Assembly (NCBI GenBank): GCA_029860075.1
Contig: JAOUBX010000021.1
Coordinates: 1-60,659 of the forward strand
Length of the DNA: 60,659 bases
Source: Deltaproteobacteria bacterium
GTDB taxonomy: Bacteria; Desulfobacterota; JADFVX01
Reading direction: 5' to 3'
Shown: positions 36,934-46,796 of the stretch, one piece after another
Layout of the letters: the number at the start of each line of letters is the position of its first letter
Numbering within the stretch: position 1 is the first letter of the stretch
Notes under the pieces: model-generated
What the model was told of the DNA's origin: nothing
Databases searched by the model: none
Seen by the model: only the letters and a program-made list of their open reading frames with translations
Program-made: the position numbers and the translations under genes

Positions 36934-39312
36934 TCAACACTTGGAATAACCACAGCCCCTGCACGTGAGGCAGCCTTCGATAAACTCGATAATATGACCA
37001 CAATCGGGACACTCGGGACAGACCCCCATATCAATGGAATCAACCCTCTTTTCGGCCTGGGCCATATTGTTGCTCGTCATTTCAGGAAGAGGCGCCATTG
37101 CCATATGCGTTGACGCCGTATTCTCGGCAGCAGCGGCGGTGCTATTACCGTTGCCGTTGGCTACATAGTGGGCAAGCACCTGACCAATAGCATCGGGGCA
37201 GGAAAGAACAGCATTTTTCCCTATTCCCAGCGGCATGGGGCACCTTACACCTCGCATCTGGTCCATAATGGACTCGGTCTTTACACCTGCTCTCAGGGCA
37301 AGAGAGACGAGACGGCCGATAGCTTCATTATGAGAGTTGATACAGCCGCCGGACTTACCCATCCGGGTAAAGATCTCACAAAGACCTTCTTCATCTTCGT
37401 TGACGGTAACAAAAAGGCTTCCGCAACCTGTGGCCACCTTTTCCGTCTTACCAAAAGTAACGGCCGGCCTTTCCCTGGGCGCCACAATCTCATCGGCATG
37501 AATATGAACTTCATGTTTTTCTTCTTTTTTCTCTTCCTTCTTGATGGAAAGAACCTGTCCTTCCCTGCTGCCGTCACGGTAGATGGTAATTCCCTTACAG
37601 CCATTCTTGTGGGCCAGCATGTAGGCCTTCTCTATGTCGGAAACAGTTGCGTCATTATGAAAATTGATTGTCTTGGAAACAGCATTATCGGTATATTTCT
37701 GGAAAGCCGCCTGCATCTTGATGTGCCATTCAGGTGAAATATCATGAGACGTAACAAAGGCCTTTCTTATATGTTCGGGAACCTCTGCCATACCCTGAAC
37801 GCTACCCTTCCCGGCAATCTTCTTCATTAGTTCAACAGAGTAGAAACCTTCTTTTTTTGCGATCCTTTCGAAGAGAGGATTTACCTCGGGAAGTTCGTCG
37901 TTATCCATAACGTTTCTTACGTAAGAGATGGCAAAAAGCGGCTCCACACCACTGGAGCAAGCGGAAATAATAGAGATAGTGCCTGTCGGCGCAATAGTTG
38001 TCGTCGTCGCATTCCTTATCTTTACAGCATTTTTCCCTTTGTCAAAAATGCTTCCCTTGAAGTTGGGGAAAGCGCCTCTTTTTTCAGCCAGATCGACAGA
38101 AGCCTCCCTCGCCTTTTCACGGATAAAGCCCATAATCTTATCCGCCGTATCAACCCCTTCCCGGCTGTTGTAGCCAATGCCGAGCATGATAAGCATATCG
38201 GCAAAACCCATGACACCAAGACCGATCTTCCGGTTGGCCCTCGTCATTTTGGCAATTTTATCAATAGGGTACTTATTGGCATCAATAACGTTATCAAGAT
38301 AATGAACGGCCTTCTTTACGGTAGAACCCAGTTTGGCATAATCGAGCTTGCCCCCTGTTATCATTCTGGAGAGATTGATGGAGCCCAGGTTGCATGACTC
38401 ATAGGGAAGGAGGGGCTGCTCACCGCAGGGATTAGTCGAGGCAATGGGGCCTATCTTGGGCGTCGGGTTATCTCTATTCATCCTGTCGATAAAAACAATA
38501 CCGGGGTCGCCGTTGGTCCAGGCAAGCTCCGTAATTTTATCAAAAACCTTTCTTGCATCCAGTCTTTCCACTTCTTCACCCGATCTGGGGTCGACAAGGC
38601 TGTAGTCCCTGTCCTTTTCAACGGCATCCATGAAGTCTTCAGTCAGCGCTACGGAAATATTGAAGTTGGTCAGAGTTACATGGTCTTCCTTGCAGGTGAT
38701 GAATTCCATAATATCAGGGTGATCGACTCTGAGTATGCCCATATTGGCACCCCTTCTCGTCCCCCCCTGCTTGATAGCCTCAGTGGCTGAATCGAATACT
38801 TTCATAAAAGAAACGGGACCGGAACTGACGCCTTTGGTAGAGGCAACGACGGAGTTTTTCGGTCTCAGGTTGGAAAAATCGAAGCCCGTGCCGCCGCCGC
38901 TTTTATGGATAAGCGCCGTATCTTTAATGGATTCAAAGATGGACTCCATAGAATCTTCCACAGGAAGAACAAAACAGGCGGAAAGCTGACCCAGGTCACG
39001 GCCTGCATTCATCAGTGTAGGTGAATTAGGCAGAAATTCGAGATTGGTCATCATGGAGTAAAACTCATTCTCCAGGGACTTAATATCGGCTGTGGGATCG
39101 TGCTTGAGGTCAGCCTCGGCAATAGTGCGGGCAACGCGCCTGAACATATCCTCCACTTTTTCAACAGGCCTGCCGCTCTCATTTTTTTTCAAATACCTTC
39201 TTTCAAGAACGGTAATTGCATTCTCAGTAAGAGGCAGCTTATCCCCCCGTTGCTTCTCTACTTTTACCTTACTACCTGCCAAATCTCCTGAAACTGCGCC
39301 TACGCTACCCAT
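36934..39312 (-). CDS. nrdJ: adenosylcobalamin-dependent ribonucleotide reductase (class II)
   Basis: 792 residues. It reduces ribonucleotides to deoxyribonucleotides using B12, with or without oxygen. Signatures: FLPNSPTLMNAG, SACFVLPVEDSMESIF, SGGGTGFDFS, GGTRRGANMGIL and NPCGEQPLLPYESCNLGSIN with the active-site Cys. A C-terminal Zn-finger-like tail CPECPDCG...CRGCGYSKC probably carries the thiol shuttle. Two NrdR-like boxes precede the gene. It is followed by a small gene and dcd. Confidence 0.96.
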   Translation of the reverse strand: MGSVGAVSGDLAGSKVKVEKQRGDKLPLTENAITVLERRYLKKNESGRPVEKVEDMFRRVARTIAEADLKHDPTADIKSLENEFYSMMTNLEFLPNSPTLMNAGRDLGQLSACFVLPVEDSMESIFESIKDTALIHKSGGGTGFDFSNLRPKNSVVASTKGVSSGPVSFMKVFDSATEAIKQGGTRRGANMGILRVDHPDIMEFITCKEDHVTLTNFNISVALTEDFMDAVEKDRDYSLVDPRSGEEVERLDARKVFDKITELAWTNGDPGIVFIDRMNRDNPTPKIGPIASTNPCGEQPLLPYESCNLGSINLSRMITGGKLDYAKLGSTVKKAVHYLDNVIDANKYPIDKIAKMTRANRKIGLGVMGFADMLIMLGIGYNSREGVDTADKIMGFIREKAREASVDLAEKRGAFPNFKGSIFDKGKNAVKIRNATTTTIAPTGTISIISACSSGVEPLFAISYVRNVMDNDELPEVNPLFERIAKKEGFYSVELMKKIAGKGSVQGMAEVPEHIRKAFVTSHDISPEWHIKMQAAFQKYTDNAVSKTINFHNDATVSDIEKAYMLAHKNGCKGITIYRDGSREGQVLSIKKEEKKEEKHEVHIHADEIVAPRERPAVTFGKTEKVATGCGSLFVTVNEDEEGLCEIFTRMGKSGGCINSHNEAIGRLVSLALRAGVKTESIMDQMRGVRCPMPLGIGKNAVLSCPDAIGQVLAHYVANGNGNSTAAAAENTASTHMAMAPLPEMTSNNMAQAEKRVDSIDMGVCPECPDCGHIIEFIEGCLTCRGCGYSKC

Positions 39313-39374
39313 TCACTCCTCCTCAAATATGAAATTTATATAATAGAAAGCAACGTTATGATGACTTTACCAAC

Positions 39375-39421
39375 CATCTTTATGTTGTAGTGAAAAAAGA
39401 CTATACCACTACATGTTGTGT
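39375..39421 (-). promoter_or_regulatory. probable NrdR box pair upstream of nrdJ
   Basis: CCACTACATGTTGTGT (39406-39421) matches the NrdR consensus ACACWATATATWGTGT at 13 of 16 positions. A weaker second box lies at 39375-39390, both containing ATGTTGT. They are 31 bp apart start to start, as known for paired NrdR boxes (three helical turns). Confidence 0.6.
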
Positions 39422-39554
39422 GTCAAGCACAAAAATACAAATTCTGTTTAGTATCTGTTTAAAGGGTTAATTCTTAAGGGATTTTTTATATCTAAAAAAA
39501 AGAAGAGAGGAAAATCCCCCCCATAGGCTGCGAGGGAGGAAAGGTCTGTCTGTG

Positions 39555-40313
39555 CTATCGGCTTATCTGCATAGAGAGCCAGTTAACGATATTCCCTGCA
39601 AATTTTCTATTATCACCCACATCAATAAAAGCATTGGCAAGCGGGGCGTCATCAGCCACAACAACAACCTTGCCTTTACCATGATCAGATACGGCAACAA
39701 CACCCATTTTGGCTCTGGGCTCGCCGTGGTCAAAACGCCTGTTGCGGTTAAAATCGGCATAGGCATTTTCCGATGTGAAGGCAAGGACTTTGCCTTTTCC
39801 TTCGGCAAGCAATCCCCAACTGCCGTAGAATGCTATCATCGAGACATCCCGGGTAATCTCATGGGAAGCCATGTCCTTAACAAAAAAATCCTGACTCCGG
39901 CCGTTGATCTTGTTTTCATTTTCCGAAATAACGGCGTTAGAGAGAATAATACCGAATCTTTCCGTCAGCCTTGCAAGGGGAGGCGCAATGTGGAGGAGAA
40001 CAAGAAGCCTTCCGCCATCATTGACAAACTTTTCAACAAGGTCTATCTCTTCCGGGCTATAGGGAGCCATGGATCCGGGAATGACGAGAACATCGACGGT
40101 TCCCGTATCGAGGATTCCCAGGGGATAATCCCCTATCTCCACATGATCGCCATTTTCACGGAAAAGGGATACAAACTTTTTAAGACCAAGATGCTGCTCT
40201 GAAGAGGGGTGAAAAATCACCCGGTGAGAAGTATCGAAATAAATCTCAGCCGAGGCGGCATGACCCGAGAGAGACAATAAGAATAAAGACGCCAGGAGTA
40301 TAATTGCTTTCAT
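39555..40313 (-). CDS. exported GATase-like (DUF4350-type) protein
   Basis: 252 residues with a signal peptide (cleavage near AASA). The mature part is a class-I glutamine-amidotransferase-like Rossmann fold: YFDTSHRVIF, VDVLVIPGSMAPYSPEEIDLVEKFVNDGGRLLV, then GKVVVVADDAPLANAFID. No catalytic Cys is seen in the usual place, so it may bind rather than hydrolyse. I have no partner to suggest. It is monocistronic on the minus strand. Confidence 0.65.
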   Translation of the reverse strand: MKAIILLASLFLLSLSGHAASAEIYFDTSHRVIFHPSSEQHLGLKKFVSLFRENGDHVEIGDYPLGILDTGTVDVLVIPGSMAPYSPEEIDLVEKFVNDGGRLLVLLHIAPPLARLTERFGIILSNAVISENENKINGRSQDFFVKDMASHEITRDVSMIAFYGSWGLLAEGKGKVLAFTSENAYADFNRNRRFDHGEPRAKMGVVAVSDHGKGKVVVVADDAPLANAFIDVGDNRKFAGNIVNWLSMQISR

Positions 40314-40384
40314 TTGAAACCACCTTAAATGTAATTTTTTGACTTGTTAAGATAATAAGGTTTAAATAGAGATTCAAAAAAAAG

Positions 40385-40410
40385 AAGCTGCACCGGCTAA
40401 AGTGCAGCTT
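40385..40410 (-). terminator. terminator of the Clp-like gene
   Basis: AAGCTGCAC / GTGCAGCTT stem with an 8-nt loop, followed on the minus strand by TTCTTTTTTTT. Confidence 0.85.
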
Positions 40411-40457
40411 AAGAAGGAGGTTCTGCCCGGTCCGTTACTAACCGGGAGGCCCTTTGA

Positions 40458-41762
40458 TTATAATGGCTGGAAGTTTATTTTTCCTTTTTTCATAGAGACT
40501 TTGATGCCTTTGGCGTTGCTGAACTTGCAGTTTAACAGGCAATCACTGAGCGGCGCCTCTACATATTTGGTAACGATCCGCTTTAAAGGTCTCGCACCAT
40601 ACCTGGAGGTCTCTATTTTTTTAGCGAGATGTTCTTTCACTGATGCCGGAAAGGAAACCTTCTTTCCGGAAGCTTCAAGCCTTTTGGTAACGACATTTAG
40701 AAACATCTCGACAATCCTTACATTTTCCTTGTGCCCAAGCGCCCTGAAGACAATAATGTCGTCGACACGGTTTAAAAACTCGGGAGCAAAAATATTCTCC
40801 AGCGCACGCACGGTTTCTTTTTTCTTAAAGCTATGGCTTACTTCAGCCTTTCTGTCACCGAAACCGATGGCCCCTTCCAACTCAGCGATTTCTCCTGCCC
40901 CCACATTGCTGGTCATAATGACAATACTTTTGTTGAAGGGTATTCTCTGCCCTTTATTATCAGTGGCAAAGCCTTCATCCATTATCTGGAGAAGGAGGTT
41001 ATGGACCTTGCCGTGGGCTTTCTCGATCTCATCGAAAAGAACGATCCGTTCAGGATTCTTTGTCATAGGCTCACTCAGCACACCCCCATCGTCATAACCG
41101 ACATAACCGGGAGGCGCTCCAATAAGCTTTGCATATTCATGGGGAAGGGCATATTCTGAACAGTCAATACGTACCATAGCATTAACATCACCGAGAACCA
41201 GTTCGGCAAGAGCCTTGGCAAGCTCTGTTTTGCCCACACCGGTCTGTCCGGCAAAAAGAAAGATTCCCGCCGGTTTATCAGGTGACATAATCCCCGTATA
41301 AGACCTTTTCATTGCCTGAACAACCTTGCTGATAGCCTCGCTCTGTCCCACTACCCTTTCCTTCAGCTTTTCTTCAAGGGAATGGGCAATATGGTGCTCG
41401 TGGGCAAGTTTCTCTTCACCCTCGAGAAGAAAAAGGTTCCCCGGCTTTTCCCGTTCTTCCACATTAATAGAGATCCGGTTGATATCGAAAGCGGGATTTA
41501 CCTTAACGCACATCTGGTAAAGCTCTTCTTCCAGCATTTCCACCCCGCCGTTCATCTCCTTTGATAAAATAATATCCTTTAATATATCATCGTTATAATT
41601 GACGATAGACGTATTAATCACCAGTTGCCTGTATGATCTTTTATCTGTCAGGTTCACCCGCTTGAAGAGCTGCTGGACCTCGGAATCCGAGAAGGCCCTG
41701 ATCTTGATGAACCGGTCAATGGGTTGGCAGTATCTCATTGTTACATTCGTCTTTAGCTCCAT
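40458..41762 (-). CDS. single-module Clp/Hsp100 AAA+ ATPase with unusual N-terminal region
   Basis: 434 residues with one Clp D2-like AAA+ module: Walker A AGQTGVGKTELAKAL (near 171), pore loop GYVGYDDGG (near 218), Walker B IVLFDEIEKAH, TSNVGAG, and the ClpB D2-small domain at the C terminus (ASRYGARPLKRIV). ClpB and ClpC have two AAA modules plus an N domain; here only the second remains. The first ~110 residues (QPIDRFIKIRAFSDSEVQQLF...) match no Clp N domain I know. The protein may be an unfoldase for a special partner. It has its own promoter at 41801 and terminator at 40385. Confidence 0.85.
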   Translation of the reverse strand: MELKTNVTMRYCQPIDRFIKIRAFSDSEVQQLFKRVNLTDKRSYRQLVINTSIVNYNDDILKDIILSKEMNGGVEMLEEELYQMCVKVNPAFDINRISINVEEREKPGNLFLLEGEEKLAHEHHIAHSLEEKLKERVVGQSEAISKVVQAMKRSYTGIMSPDKPAGIFLFAGQTGVGKTELAKALAELVLGDVNAMVRIDCSEYALPHEYAKLIGAPPGYVGYDDGGVLSEPMTKNPERIVLFDEIEKAHGKVHNLLLQIMDEGFATDNKGQRIPFNKSIVIMTSNVGAGEIAELEGAIGFGDRKAEVSHSFKKKETVRALENIFAPEFLNRVDDIIVFRALGHKENVRIVEMFLNVVTKRLEASGKKVSFPASVKEHLAKKIETSRYGARPLKRIVTKYVEAPLSDCLLNCKFSNAKGIKVSMKKGKINFQPL

Positions 41763-41800
41763 TGGGCACCTCCTTTTTTCTATGGGTCCTTCGTTACTTG

Positions 41801-41829
41801 TTTATAATTTATTGCAAATTAAATACCAA
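41801..41829 (-). promoter_or_regulatory. promoter of the Clp-like gene
   Basis: On the minus strand TTGGTA and TATAAA are separated by 17 bp, 38 bp before the ATG. A heat-shock-type sigma-32 promoter is not apparent. Confidence 0.5.
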
Positions 41830-42177
41830 TTTTTTTTTCTCATCCATGAAAAGAAGCAAGCACCCCTAATTACCCCATATAGACGGGTAAAATTACACCG
41901 ATTGCTTCCATTAATTAGTCATTTTTCCGAGCCGAAAGTTCCTGCCCAGGAGATATGCTCCTTATAAAAATGCAACAAATAGTATCAGTTATTTGACACA
42001 AGCTATGTAATTTTTTCGCACAGAGAAAGTTCGACAGAAGAGTCAACCCCCTTTTGTCTGCAAGTTACACATTTTTCTTCTACATACAAACACCTGTAAT
42101 TACGGGAGAATCTCTTTATAATGATCTCCATTTTTAACTTTTTTCCCTTAACCGGAGACAGTCTTTGTATTTTTTTG

Positions 42178-42206
42178 TTGACATATTCAACTCTCTCCGC
42201 TATTTT
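42178..42206 (+). promoter_or_regulatory. promoter of the zinc-ribbon gene
   Basis: TTGACA (42178-42183) and TATTTT (42201-42206) with 17-bp spacing, about 70 bp before the ATG. Confidence 0.55.
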
Positions 42207-42279
42207 ACAGCCACCAATAAAGCACTAAATAGGTCCAGTTTACCCTCTTTAAACTATCTCCTAACCCGAGGCGCTAACT

Positions 42280-42465
42280 ATGATAACAAAAACCGATGTA
42301 CCTCTGCGGTGTATCTGCAATGAAAAAATCATTCTGAGAGAGCCCACGGGATTGATTGTAAAAACGAGGATTTTAAAGGTGACAGAGACACATATAGATG
42401 TAAAGTGCAAGAGGTGCGGTAACTGGCTGACCATACCCCGGGACTTTTCCCTGGACCAGCCATAG
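42280..42465 (+). CDS. small zinc-ribbon protein
   Basis: 61 residues with paired Cys (CIC near the N terminus, CKRCG near the C terminus) spaced by about 30 residues, as in Com-like or rubredoxin-like zinc ribbons. Possible nucleic-acid binding; no direct evidence. It has its own promoter, a weak CGAGG ribosome site and terminator (42641). Confidence 0.65.
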   Translation: MITKTDVPLRCICNEKIILREPTGLIVKTRILKVTETHIDVKCKRCGNWLTIPRDFSLDQP

Positions 42466-42784
42466 TAAACATCCTTTCCCCATGGGAAGAGAATAGATAC
42501 AACATATCAAGCAATATCCCATAAGGTATAAGTCAAAAAGAAAGACAGGAAGCCGGGACTGTTCATCAATAGATGGGTGTCCCTTTTTTTTGCAATTTCA
42601 TTGAAAAAACCCAGAAGGTAAAAAGTCGAAAGTCGAAGACAAAAGCCGGGGCCGCCATTATATATGGCCGCTCCGGCTTTTTTAGTTTGTCCGTTCAAAA
42701 ATTTTAAGACAGGAGGTGAAAAAAGAAAATTGGGTGGTGAAAAAATAAATAACAATTATTAATGAACTATTCAGGAGGAAATCA
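42466..42784. other. intergenic region between the zinc-ribbon and porin genes
   Basis: 319 bp containing the terminator at 42641-42682 and the porin ribosome site TCAGGAGG. Nothing else is seen. Confidence 0.45.
42641..42682 (+). terminator. terminator after the zinc-ribbon gene
   Basis: AAAAGCCGG / CCGGCTTTT outer stem with inner GGC/GCC pairs, followed by TTTT. Confidence 0.8.
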
Positions 42785-43861
42785 ATGAAACGTTTTATTG
42801 CTTTAACTGTATCTATGCTATTAATGTTAAGTGGTGTTGCTTTTGCCGGAGAAACCAAGGTCTCCGGTTTCGCTGATATCTGGTACGTTATTACAGACGA
42901 GCCCAATGATCCTGCCACAGCGGGTGCCGACCATCCCACAGAAAAGAAGTTTCTTGCTGACGCTGAAATCGATGTGAGGAGCAAAATAAGTGACAAACTG
43001 ACTGTCCTGCTCGATGTTGAATTTGACCTTGCCGCTAATGGTGGGGCTAATGCAGGCAATGCACTTTTTGGCAGCAACTCTGATTCCGGCAGGATAGAAC
43101 AGGCTGCATTTGTTTCTACCACTCTCCCTGTAGCCGTTATCGGTGGTGTTTTCAACAATCCTATCGGACTGGAAGAAGAAGATGCGCCTGACATGGATTT
43201 CTTCTCTCATGGGCAGATATACAACATCCTCGATGGACAGACTATTCTTGATGGAGATAACATCGCAGGCGCCGCTCTTCAGAAAACCTTCGGTCCGGCA
43301 ACAATTACCGTGGCTTATCTCGATGAGTTGAACCTTACTGCGGAAGAAAATTCAATGGCTGCCTTACTGAACCTCAATATCATGAAAGGCCTTGACCTTG
43401 AAGTGGGTTACGTGACTGCAGCAGACCAGGCTGATTCAGGGCTTACAGCTACAACTCTTGCGGGAGATGTTTACCTTGGTGCGGAAAGCGCCCTTGATGT
43501 TAACCTGACAGTAACGGCTGTACCGAATCTTTACATCGGTGTTGAATACTTCACTGCCGGAGAAGTTATTGATTCCGCCTACGGTGTTACTGCAAAATAC
43601 TCCATTCTGGACAATCTCTCAGTTGCAGCAAGGTATGATGCAGTTCAATACGCCGACCTCAATCTGGCTGCTGGTGGTACTCTTGCTGCGCCAGACGACA
43701 CGACAAGCACAACTGTTGCTGTTACCTATGGCCTCGATGAAAACCTTGATGTTGTGCTCGAACATCGTGATACTGACGATGCTGATGGAATTGCCGCACT
43801 TGCCGGCCTTGCAAAGGGCGACGGCGTTGAAACGACACTCGAATTCATCGCCAGGTTCTGA
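42785..43861 (+). CDS. outer-membrane beta-barrel porin
   Basis: 358 residues. The signal peptide ends VAFA. Alternating polar/hydrophobic strands fill the protein. It ends in EFIARF, the terminal aromatic (Phe) read by the BAM machinery. It resembles FmdC/OprP-like diffusion porins in overall pattern, but no specificity can be assigned. Low Cys content and many acidic residues fit an anion-avoiding or general pore. TCAGGAGG precedes the ATG; a strong terminator follows. Confidence 0.8.
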   Translation: MKRFIALTVSMLLMLSGVAFAGETKVSGFADIWYVITDEPNDPATAGADHPTEKKFLADAEIDVRSKISDKLTVLLDVEFDLAANGGANAGNALFGSNSDSGRIEQAAFVSTTLPVAVIGGVFNNPIGLEEEDAPDMDFFSHGQIYNILDGQTILDGDNIAGAALQKTFGPATITVAYLDELNLTAEENSMAALLNLNIMKGLDLEVGYVTAADQADSGLTATTLAGDVYLGAESALDVNLTVTAVPNLYIGVEYFTAGEVIDSAYGVTAKYSILDNLSVAARYDAVQYADLNLAAGGTLAAPDDTTSTTVAVTYGLDENLDVVLEHRDTDDADGIAALAGLAKGDGVETTLEFIARF

Positions 43862-43916
43862 TTTTTATCGCTTATATTTGTTTTAGAAATACATCTCTTT
43901 CTATCCTTACCTGTTT

Positions 43917-43951
43917 GGCGGCGGCCTTGCCGAAGGCCGCCGCCACTTTTT
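43917..43951 (+). terminator. terminator after the porin gene
   Basis: A 12-bp perfect stem GGCGGCGGCCTT / AAGGCCGCCGCC with a GCCG loop, followed by TTTTT. Confidence 0.85.
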
Positions 43952-43997
43952 AAAACCACCAAAGAGGAAAAAAATGTCCAGATAGCGTTTTTTTTAG

Positions 43998-44025
43998 TTG
44001 CATTTTATTTTAAAGTGGATAAAAT
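43998..44025 (+). promoter_or_regulatory. possible promoter of the Rrf2 gene
   Basis: TTGCAT (43998-44003) and TAAAAT (44020-44025) with 16-bp spacing, about 58 bp before the ATG. Weak but the best candidate. Confidence 0.35.
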
Positions 44026-44082
44026 AGGCTCCCATTATCCTGTTTAAACATCTGCCATAAAAAAAGACCAAGAGGTAAGTGA

Positions 44083-44514
44083 ATGAAGTTAACAAGATTA
44101 GCAGATTATGCCGTCCGGGCTATCGTACACCTGGCAACGAAAAAAGAAGGTGAAATGGCTACTATTGCAGAGATAGCCGAGAGCCAGGGAATCCCATCGA
44201 GCTTTCTTGCAAAGGTGATGCAGGCCCTGTCGCGAGGCGGGATAGTAAGGGCTCACAGAGGCAAGTCAGGTGGCTTTTCCCTTGTAGATGAGCCTGAGAA
44301 GGTCACCATCAGGATGATAGTAGAAGCCGTCGAAGGCCCCATCAATCTCAACAGGTGCCTTACAAAACCGGGAGAATGTGACAGGGATACCTTCTGTGGC
44401 GCCCACCCTGTCTGGAGAGAAGCCCAGGAGGCCCTTTTCAGTGTGCTCGACAAATATACGGCAGCTGAAATGGCTAAAAGCCAGCTTGAAAACATCAAAA
44501 AGCAGGACTCTTAG
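44083..44514 (+). CDS. Rrf2-family transcriptional regulator
   Basis: 143 residues. The N-terminal winged helix opens MKLTRLADYAVRAIVHLA and continues with SGGFSLVDEPEKVT. Three cysteines, C92, C99 and C105 (CLTKPGECDRDTFC), match the cluster-binding Cys of IscR/NsrR-type Rrf2 proteins, so it probably carries a [2Fe-2S] or [4Fe-4S] cluster and senses oxygen, NO or cluster status. It sits 184 bp upstream of ccoN on the same strand and probably controls the oxidase cluster. AAGAGGTAAG precedes the ATG. Confidence 0.85.
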   Translation: MKLTRLADYAVRAIVHLATKKEGEMATIAEIAESQGIPSSFLAKVMQALSRGGIVRAHRGKSGGFSLVDEPEKVTIRMIVEAVEGPINLNRCLTKPGECDRDTFCGAHPVWREAQEALFSVLDKYTAAEMAKSQLENIKKQDS

Positions 44515-44698
44515 AAAGCAAATTCGAAAAATTGTGTAAGAGAGGGGTAATTTTTTATAACACTTTAAGTACCACCATAAAAAAAGAAATTTTTGAATCG
44601 GCCAACCCTTTTTTTGCATCTATCTATCTATTTATTTTCATCCTGATTCGCCGGGATGAAAAAATTTGATAAGAATAAAAAAATGATGGAGGTAGTAA

Positions 44699-46099
44699 AT
44701 GAGTAACGATCAAACAGCAGAAAAGTACGACTTCGGCGTCGTACGATGGTTCTCCGTAGCCGCTACAATCTATTTTGTTGTAGGCGCGCTCGTCGGAGTC
44801 ATCCTGGCAGCCCAGCTAACCTGGCCTGCACTAAACCTCGATATCCCCTATATTTCATTCGGGAGATTGAGACCGCTTCACACCAACGCAGTCATCTTTG
44901 CATTCGGCGGATGTACCCTCTTTGCCTCGGCCTATTACGTCGTGCAAAGAACATGTTCGGTAAACCTCTGGAGCAACAAGCTTGCATGGTTTACCTTTAT
45001 CGGATGGAATGTAGTTATCGTAAGCGCAGTTATTACGCTTCCCCTGGGAATTACGCAGGGCAAGGAGTATGCGGAACTTGAATGGCCTATCGATATACTG
45101 ATAGCTGTTACCTGGCTCTGCTTTATGTTCAATTTTGTAATGACTGTCGTAAAACGGAAAGAACCTCACATCTATGTTGCAAACTGGTTCTTTATGGCCA
45201 TGATGGTAATGATTACCTACCTTCATGTGGTAAACAGCCTGGTCATCCCCGTTGAACTTTTCAAATCCTACTCCATATTCTCAGGTGTTCATGACGCCAT
45301 GATCCAGTGGTGGTACGGACATAATGCCGTCGGTTTCTTCCTTACGGCAGGTTTCCTTGGAATCATGTACTACTTTATTCCAAAGCAGTCAGGCCGTCCA
45401 ATTTTCTCTTACAGACTTTCAGTTATCCACTTTTGGGCACTCACCTTCGGTTATGTCTGGCTCGGTGCTCACCACCTCCAGTATACGGCCCTTCCCGACT
45501 GGACGGCCACACTGGGCGCCATCATCTCCATGGCTATGATCATCCCTTCATGGGGTGGCGCAGTAAATGGAATGATGACATTGAGCGGCGCATGGGACAA
45601 GCTGAGAACAGACTACATTCTCAGGTTCCTTATCGTATCTCTTGCCTTCTACGCCATGAGTACCTTCGAAGGTCCCGTTATGTCGGTAAGGGTTGTTAAC
45701 GCCCTTTCTCACTATACGGACTGGACCATCGGTCATGTTCACTCAGGCGCTCTCGGATGGGTGGTCATGGTTTCTGCCGGAGCCATCTATCATATGGTTG
45801 AACGTCTCTGGGGCAGGCAGATGTACTCTACCAAGCTCGTAAACTTCCACTTCTGGCTCCATACCATCGGTATCATTATTTACATCTGCGCCATGTGGGT
45901 TTCGGGAATCATGCAGGGTCTTATGTGGCGTGCCTATGATGAGTACGGCAACCTGGTTTACTCCTTTGCCGAGTCGGTTGCAGCCATGCACCCCTACTAT
46001 GCAATGAGAACTGTTGGAGGCATTTGTGTCCTCGTAGGAGCTATTATTATGCTCTACAACATTATCATGACAATCACTAAATCCGAACCTGCCAGGTAA
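44699..46099 (+). CDS. ccoN: cbb3-type cytochrome c oxidase subunit I
   Basis: 466 residues, twelve membrane helices, catalytic subunit of the high-affinity cbb3 oxidase. Haem and copper ligands are in place: [10 protein letters not shown] for the low-spin haem, WWYGHNAVG and [13 protein letters not shown] for CuB, and [11 protein letters not shown] (HxH) for the haem pair. The YGHNAVG Tyr is in the place of the cross-linked tyrosine of this family. It begins the ccoNOQP operon with AAGGAGG-like sites; subunit O starts 31 bp later. Confidence 0.97.
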   Translation: MSNDQTAEKYDFGVVRWFSVAATIYFVVGALVGVILAAQLTWPALNLDIPYISFGRLRPLHTNAVIFAFGGCTLFASAYYVVQRTCSVNLWSNKLAWFTFIGWNVVIVSAVITLPLGITQGKEYAELEWPIDILIAVTWLCFMFNFVMTVVKRKEPHIYVANWFFMAMMVMITYLHVVNSLVIPVELFKSYSIFSGVHDAMIQWWYGHNAVGFFLTAGFLGIMYYFIPKQSGRPIFSYRLSVIHFWALTFGYVWLGAHHLQYTALPDWTATLGAIISMAMIIPSWGGAVNGMMTLSGAWDKLRTDYILRFLIVSLAFYAMSTFEGPVMSVRVVNALSHYTDWTIGHVHSGALGWVVMVSAGAIYHMVERLWGRQMYSTKLVNFHFWLHTIGIIIYICAMWVSGIMQGLMWRAYDEYGNLVYSFAESVAAMHPYYAMRTVGGICVLVGAIIMLYNIIMTITKSEPAR

Positions 46100-46130
46100 A
46101 AGGCAGAACCTATACTTAAGGAGGTATCTA

Positions 46131-46796
46131 ATGGCTGCAAGCAATCAGGACGGTTTACAGCAAAAACTGGAAAAAAACGTAGGCGCATTTCTGCTCATGT
46201 GTGCCTTTGTCGTTTCCATCGGCGGAATCGTTGAGATAGTCCCGCTCTTTTATCTCAACAACGTCGTTGAAACAAAGGAACAATTTGAAGAAGTAGGCGG
46301 TGTGAGACCTTATACGCCCCTTGAACTGGCAGGAAGAGACATTTATCTCAGAGAAGGCTGCTATAACTGCCACTCACAGATGGTAAGACCTTTCCGTGAT
46401 GAAAAAGAACGTTACGGTCACTTCTCTCTCGCCGTAGAATCCAAGTATGACCACCCCTTCCAGTGGGGTTCAAAAAGGACAGGGCCCGATCTTGCCAGGG
46501 TGGGGGGTAAATACTCTGACGAATGGCATGTTGCACATATGATGGATCCCAGAGCGGTCGTGCCTGAGTCGGTCATGCCGAGATATCCATGGTTGAAAGA
46601 TGCAACCATTGATGGTCCCGGTATTGAAAAAAGGGTAAGCGCCATGAGGACTATCGGTGTTCCCTATACGGATGAGGATATTGCGGGAGCTGCCAAAGCT
46701 GTTGAAGGTAAAACAGAAATGGATGCTATCGTTGCTTATCTCCAGGTACTCGGCACCATGATAGAGTTCAAGGAAGGCAGGGATTACCGTGAATAG
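46131..46796 (+). CDS. ccoO: cbb3-type cytochrome c oxidase subunit II (mono-haem)
   Basis: 221 residues. An N-terminal membrane anchor (residues about 13-37) is followed by a periplasmic domain with one haem c motif [12 protein letters not shown] and the later methionine ligand region SVMPRYPWL. It passes electrons to CcoN. AAGGAGG precedes the ATG; its stop overlaps the start of ccoQ by 8 bases. Confidence 0.96.
   Translation: MAASNQDGLQQKLEKNVGAFLLMCAFVVSIGGIVEIVPLFYLNNVVETKEQFEEVGGVRPYTPLELAGRDIYLREGCYNCHSQMVRPFRDEKERYGHFSLAVESKYDHPFQWGSKRTGPDLARVGGKYSDEWHVAHMMDPRAVVPESVMPRYPWLKDATIDGPGIEKRVSAMRTIGVPYTDEDIAGAAKAVEGKTEMDAIVAYLQVLGTMIEFKEGRDYRE

Larger units (their letters stand above)
41763..42279. 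other. divergent intergenic region
   Basis: 517 bp between the Clp-like gene (minus) and the zinc-ribbon gene (plus). It holds a minus-strand promoter at 41801-41829 and a plus-strand promoter at 42178-42206. No CIRCE-type heat-shock operator is seen, and no other coding signal. Confidence 0.5.

Noticed and set aside
41763..42279. Heat-shock CIRCE or sigma-32 promoter at the Clp-like gene
   Set aside because: Neither motif is present; an ordinary sigma-70-like promoter fits better.
44515..44698. FNR box upstream of ccoN
   Set aside because: Only a TTGAT half-site is present; no TTGAT-N4-ATCAA dyad, so oxygen control is assigned to the Rrf2 gene instead.
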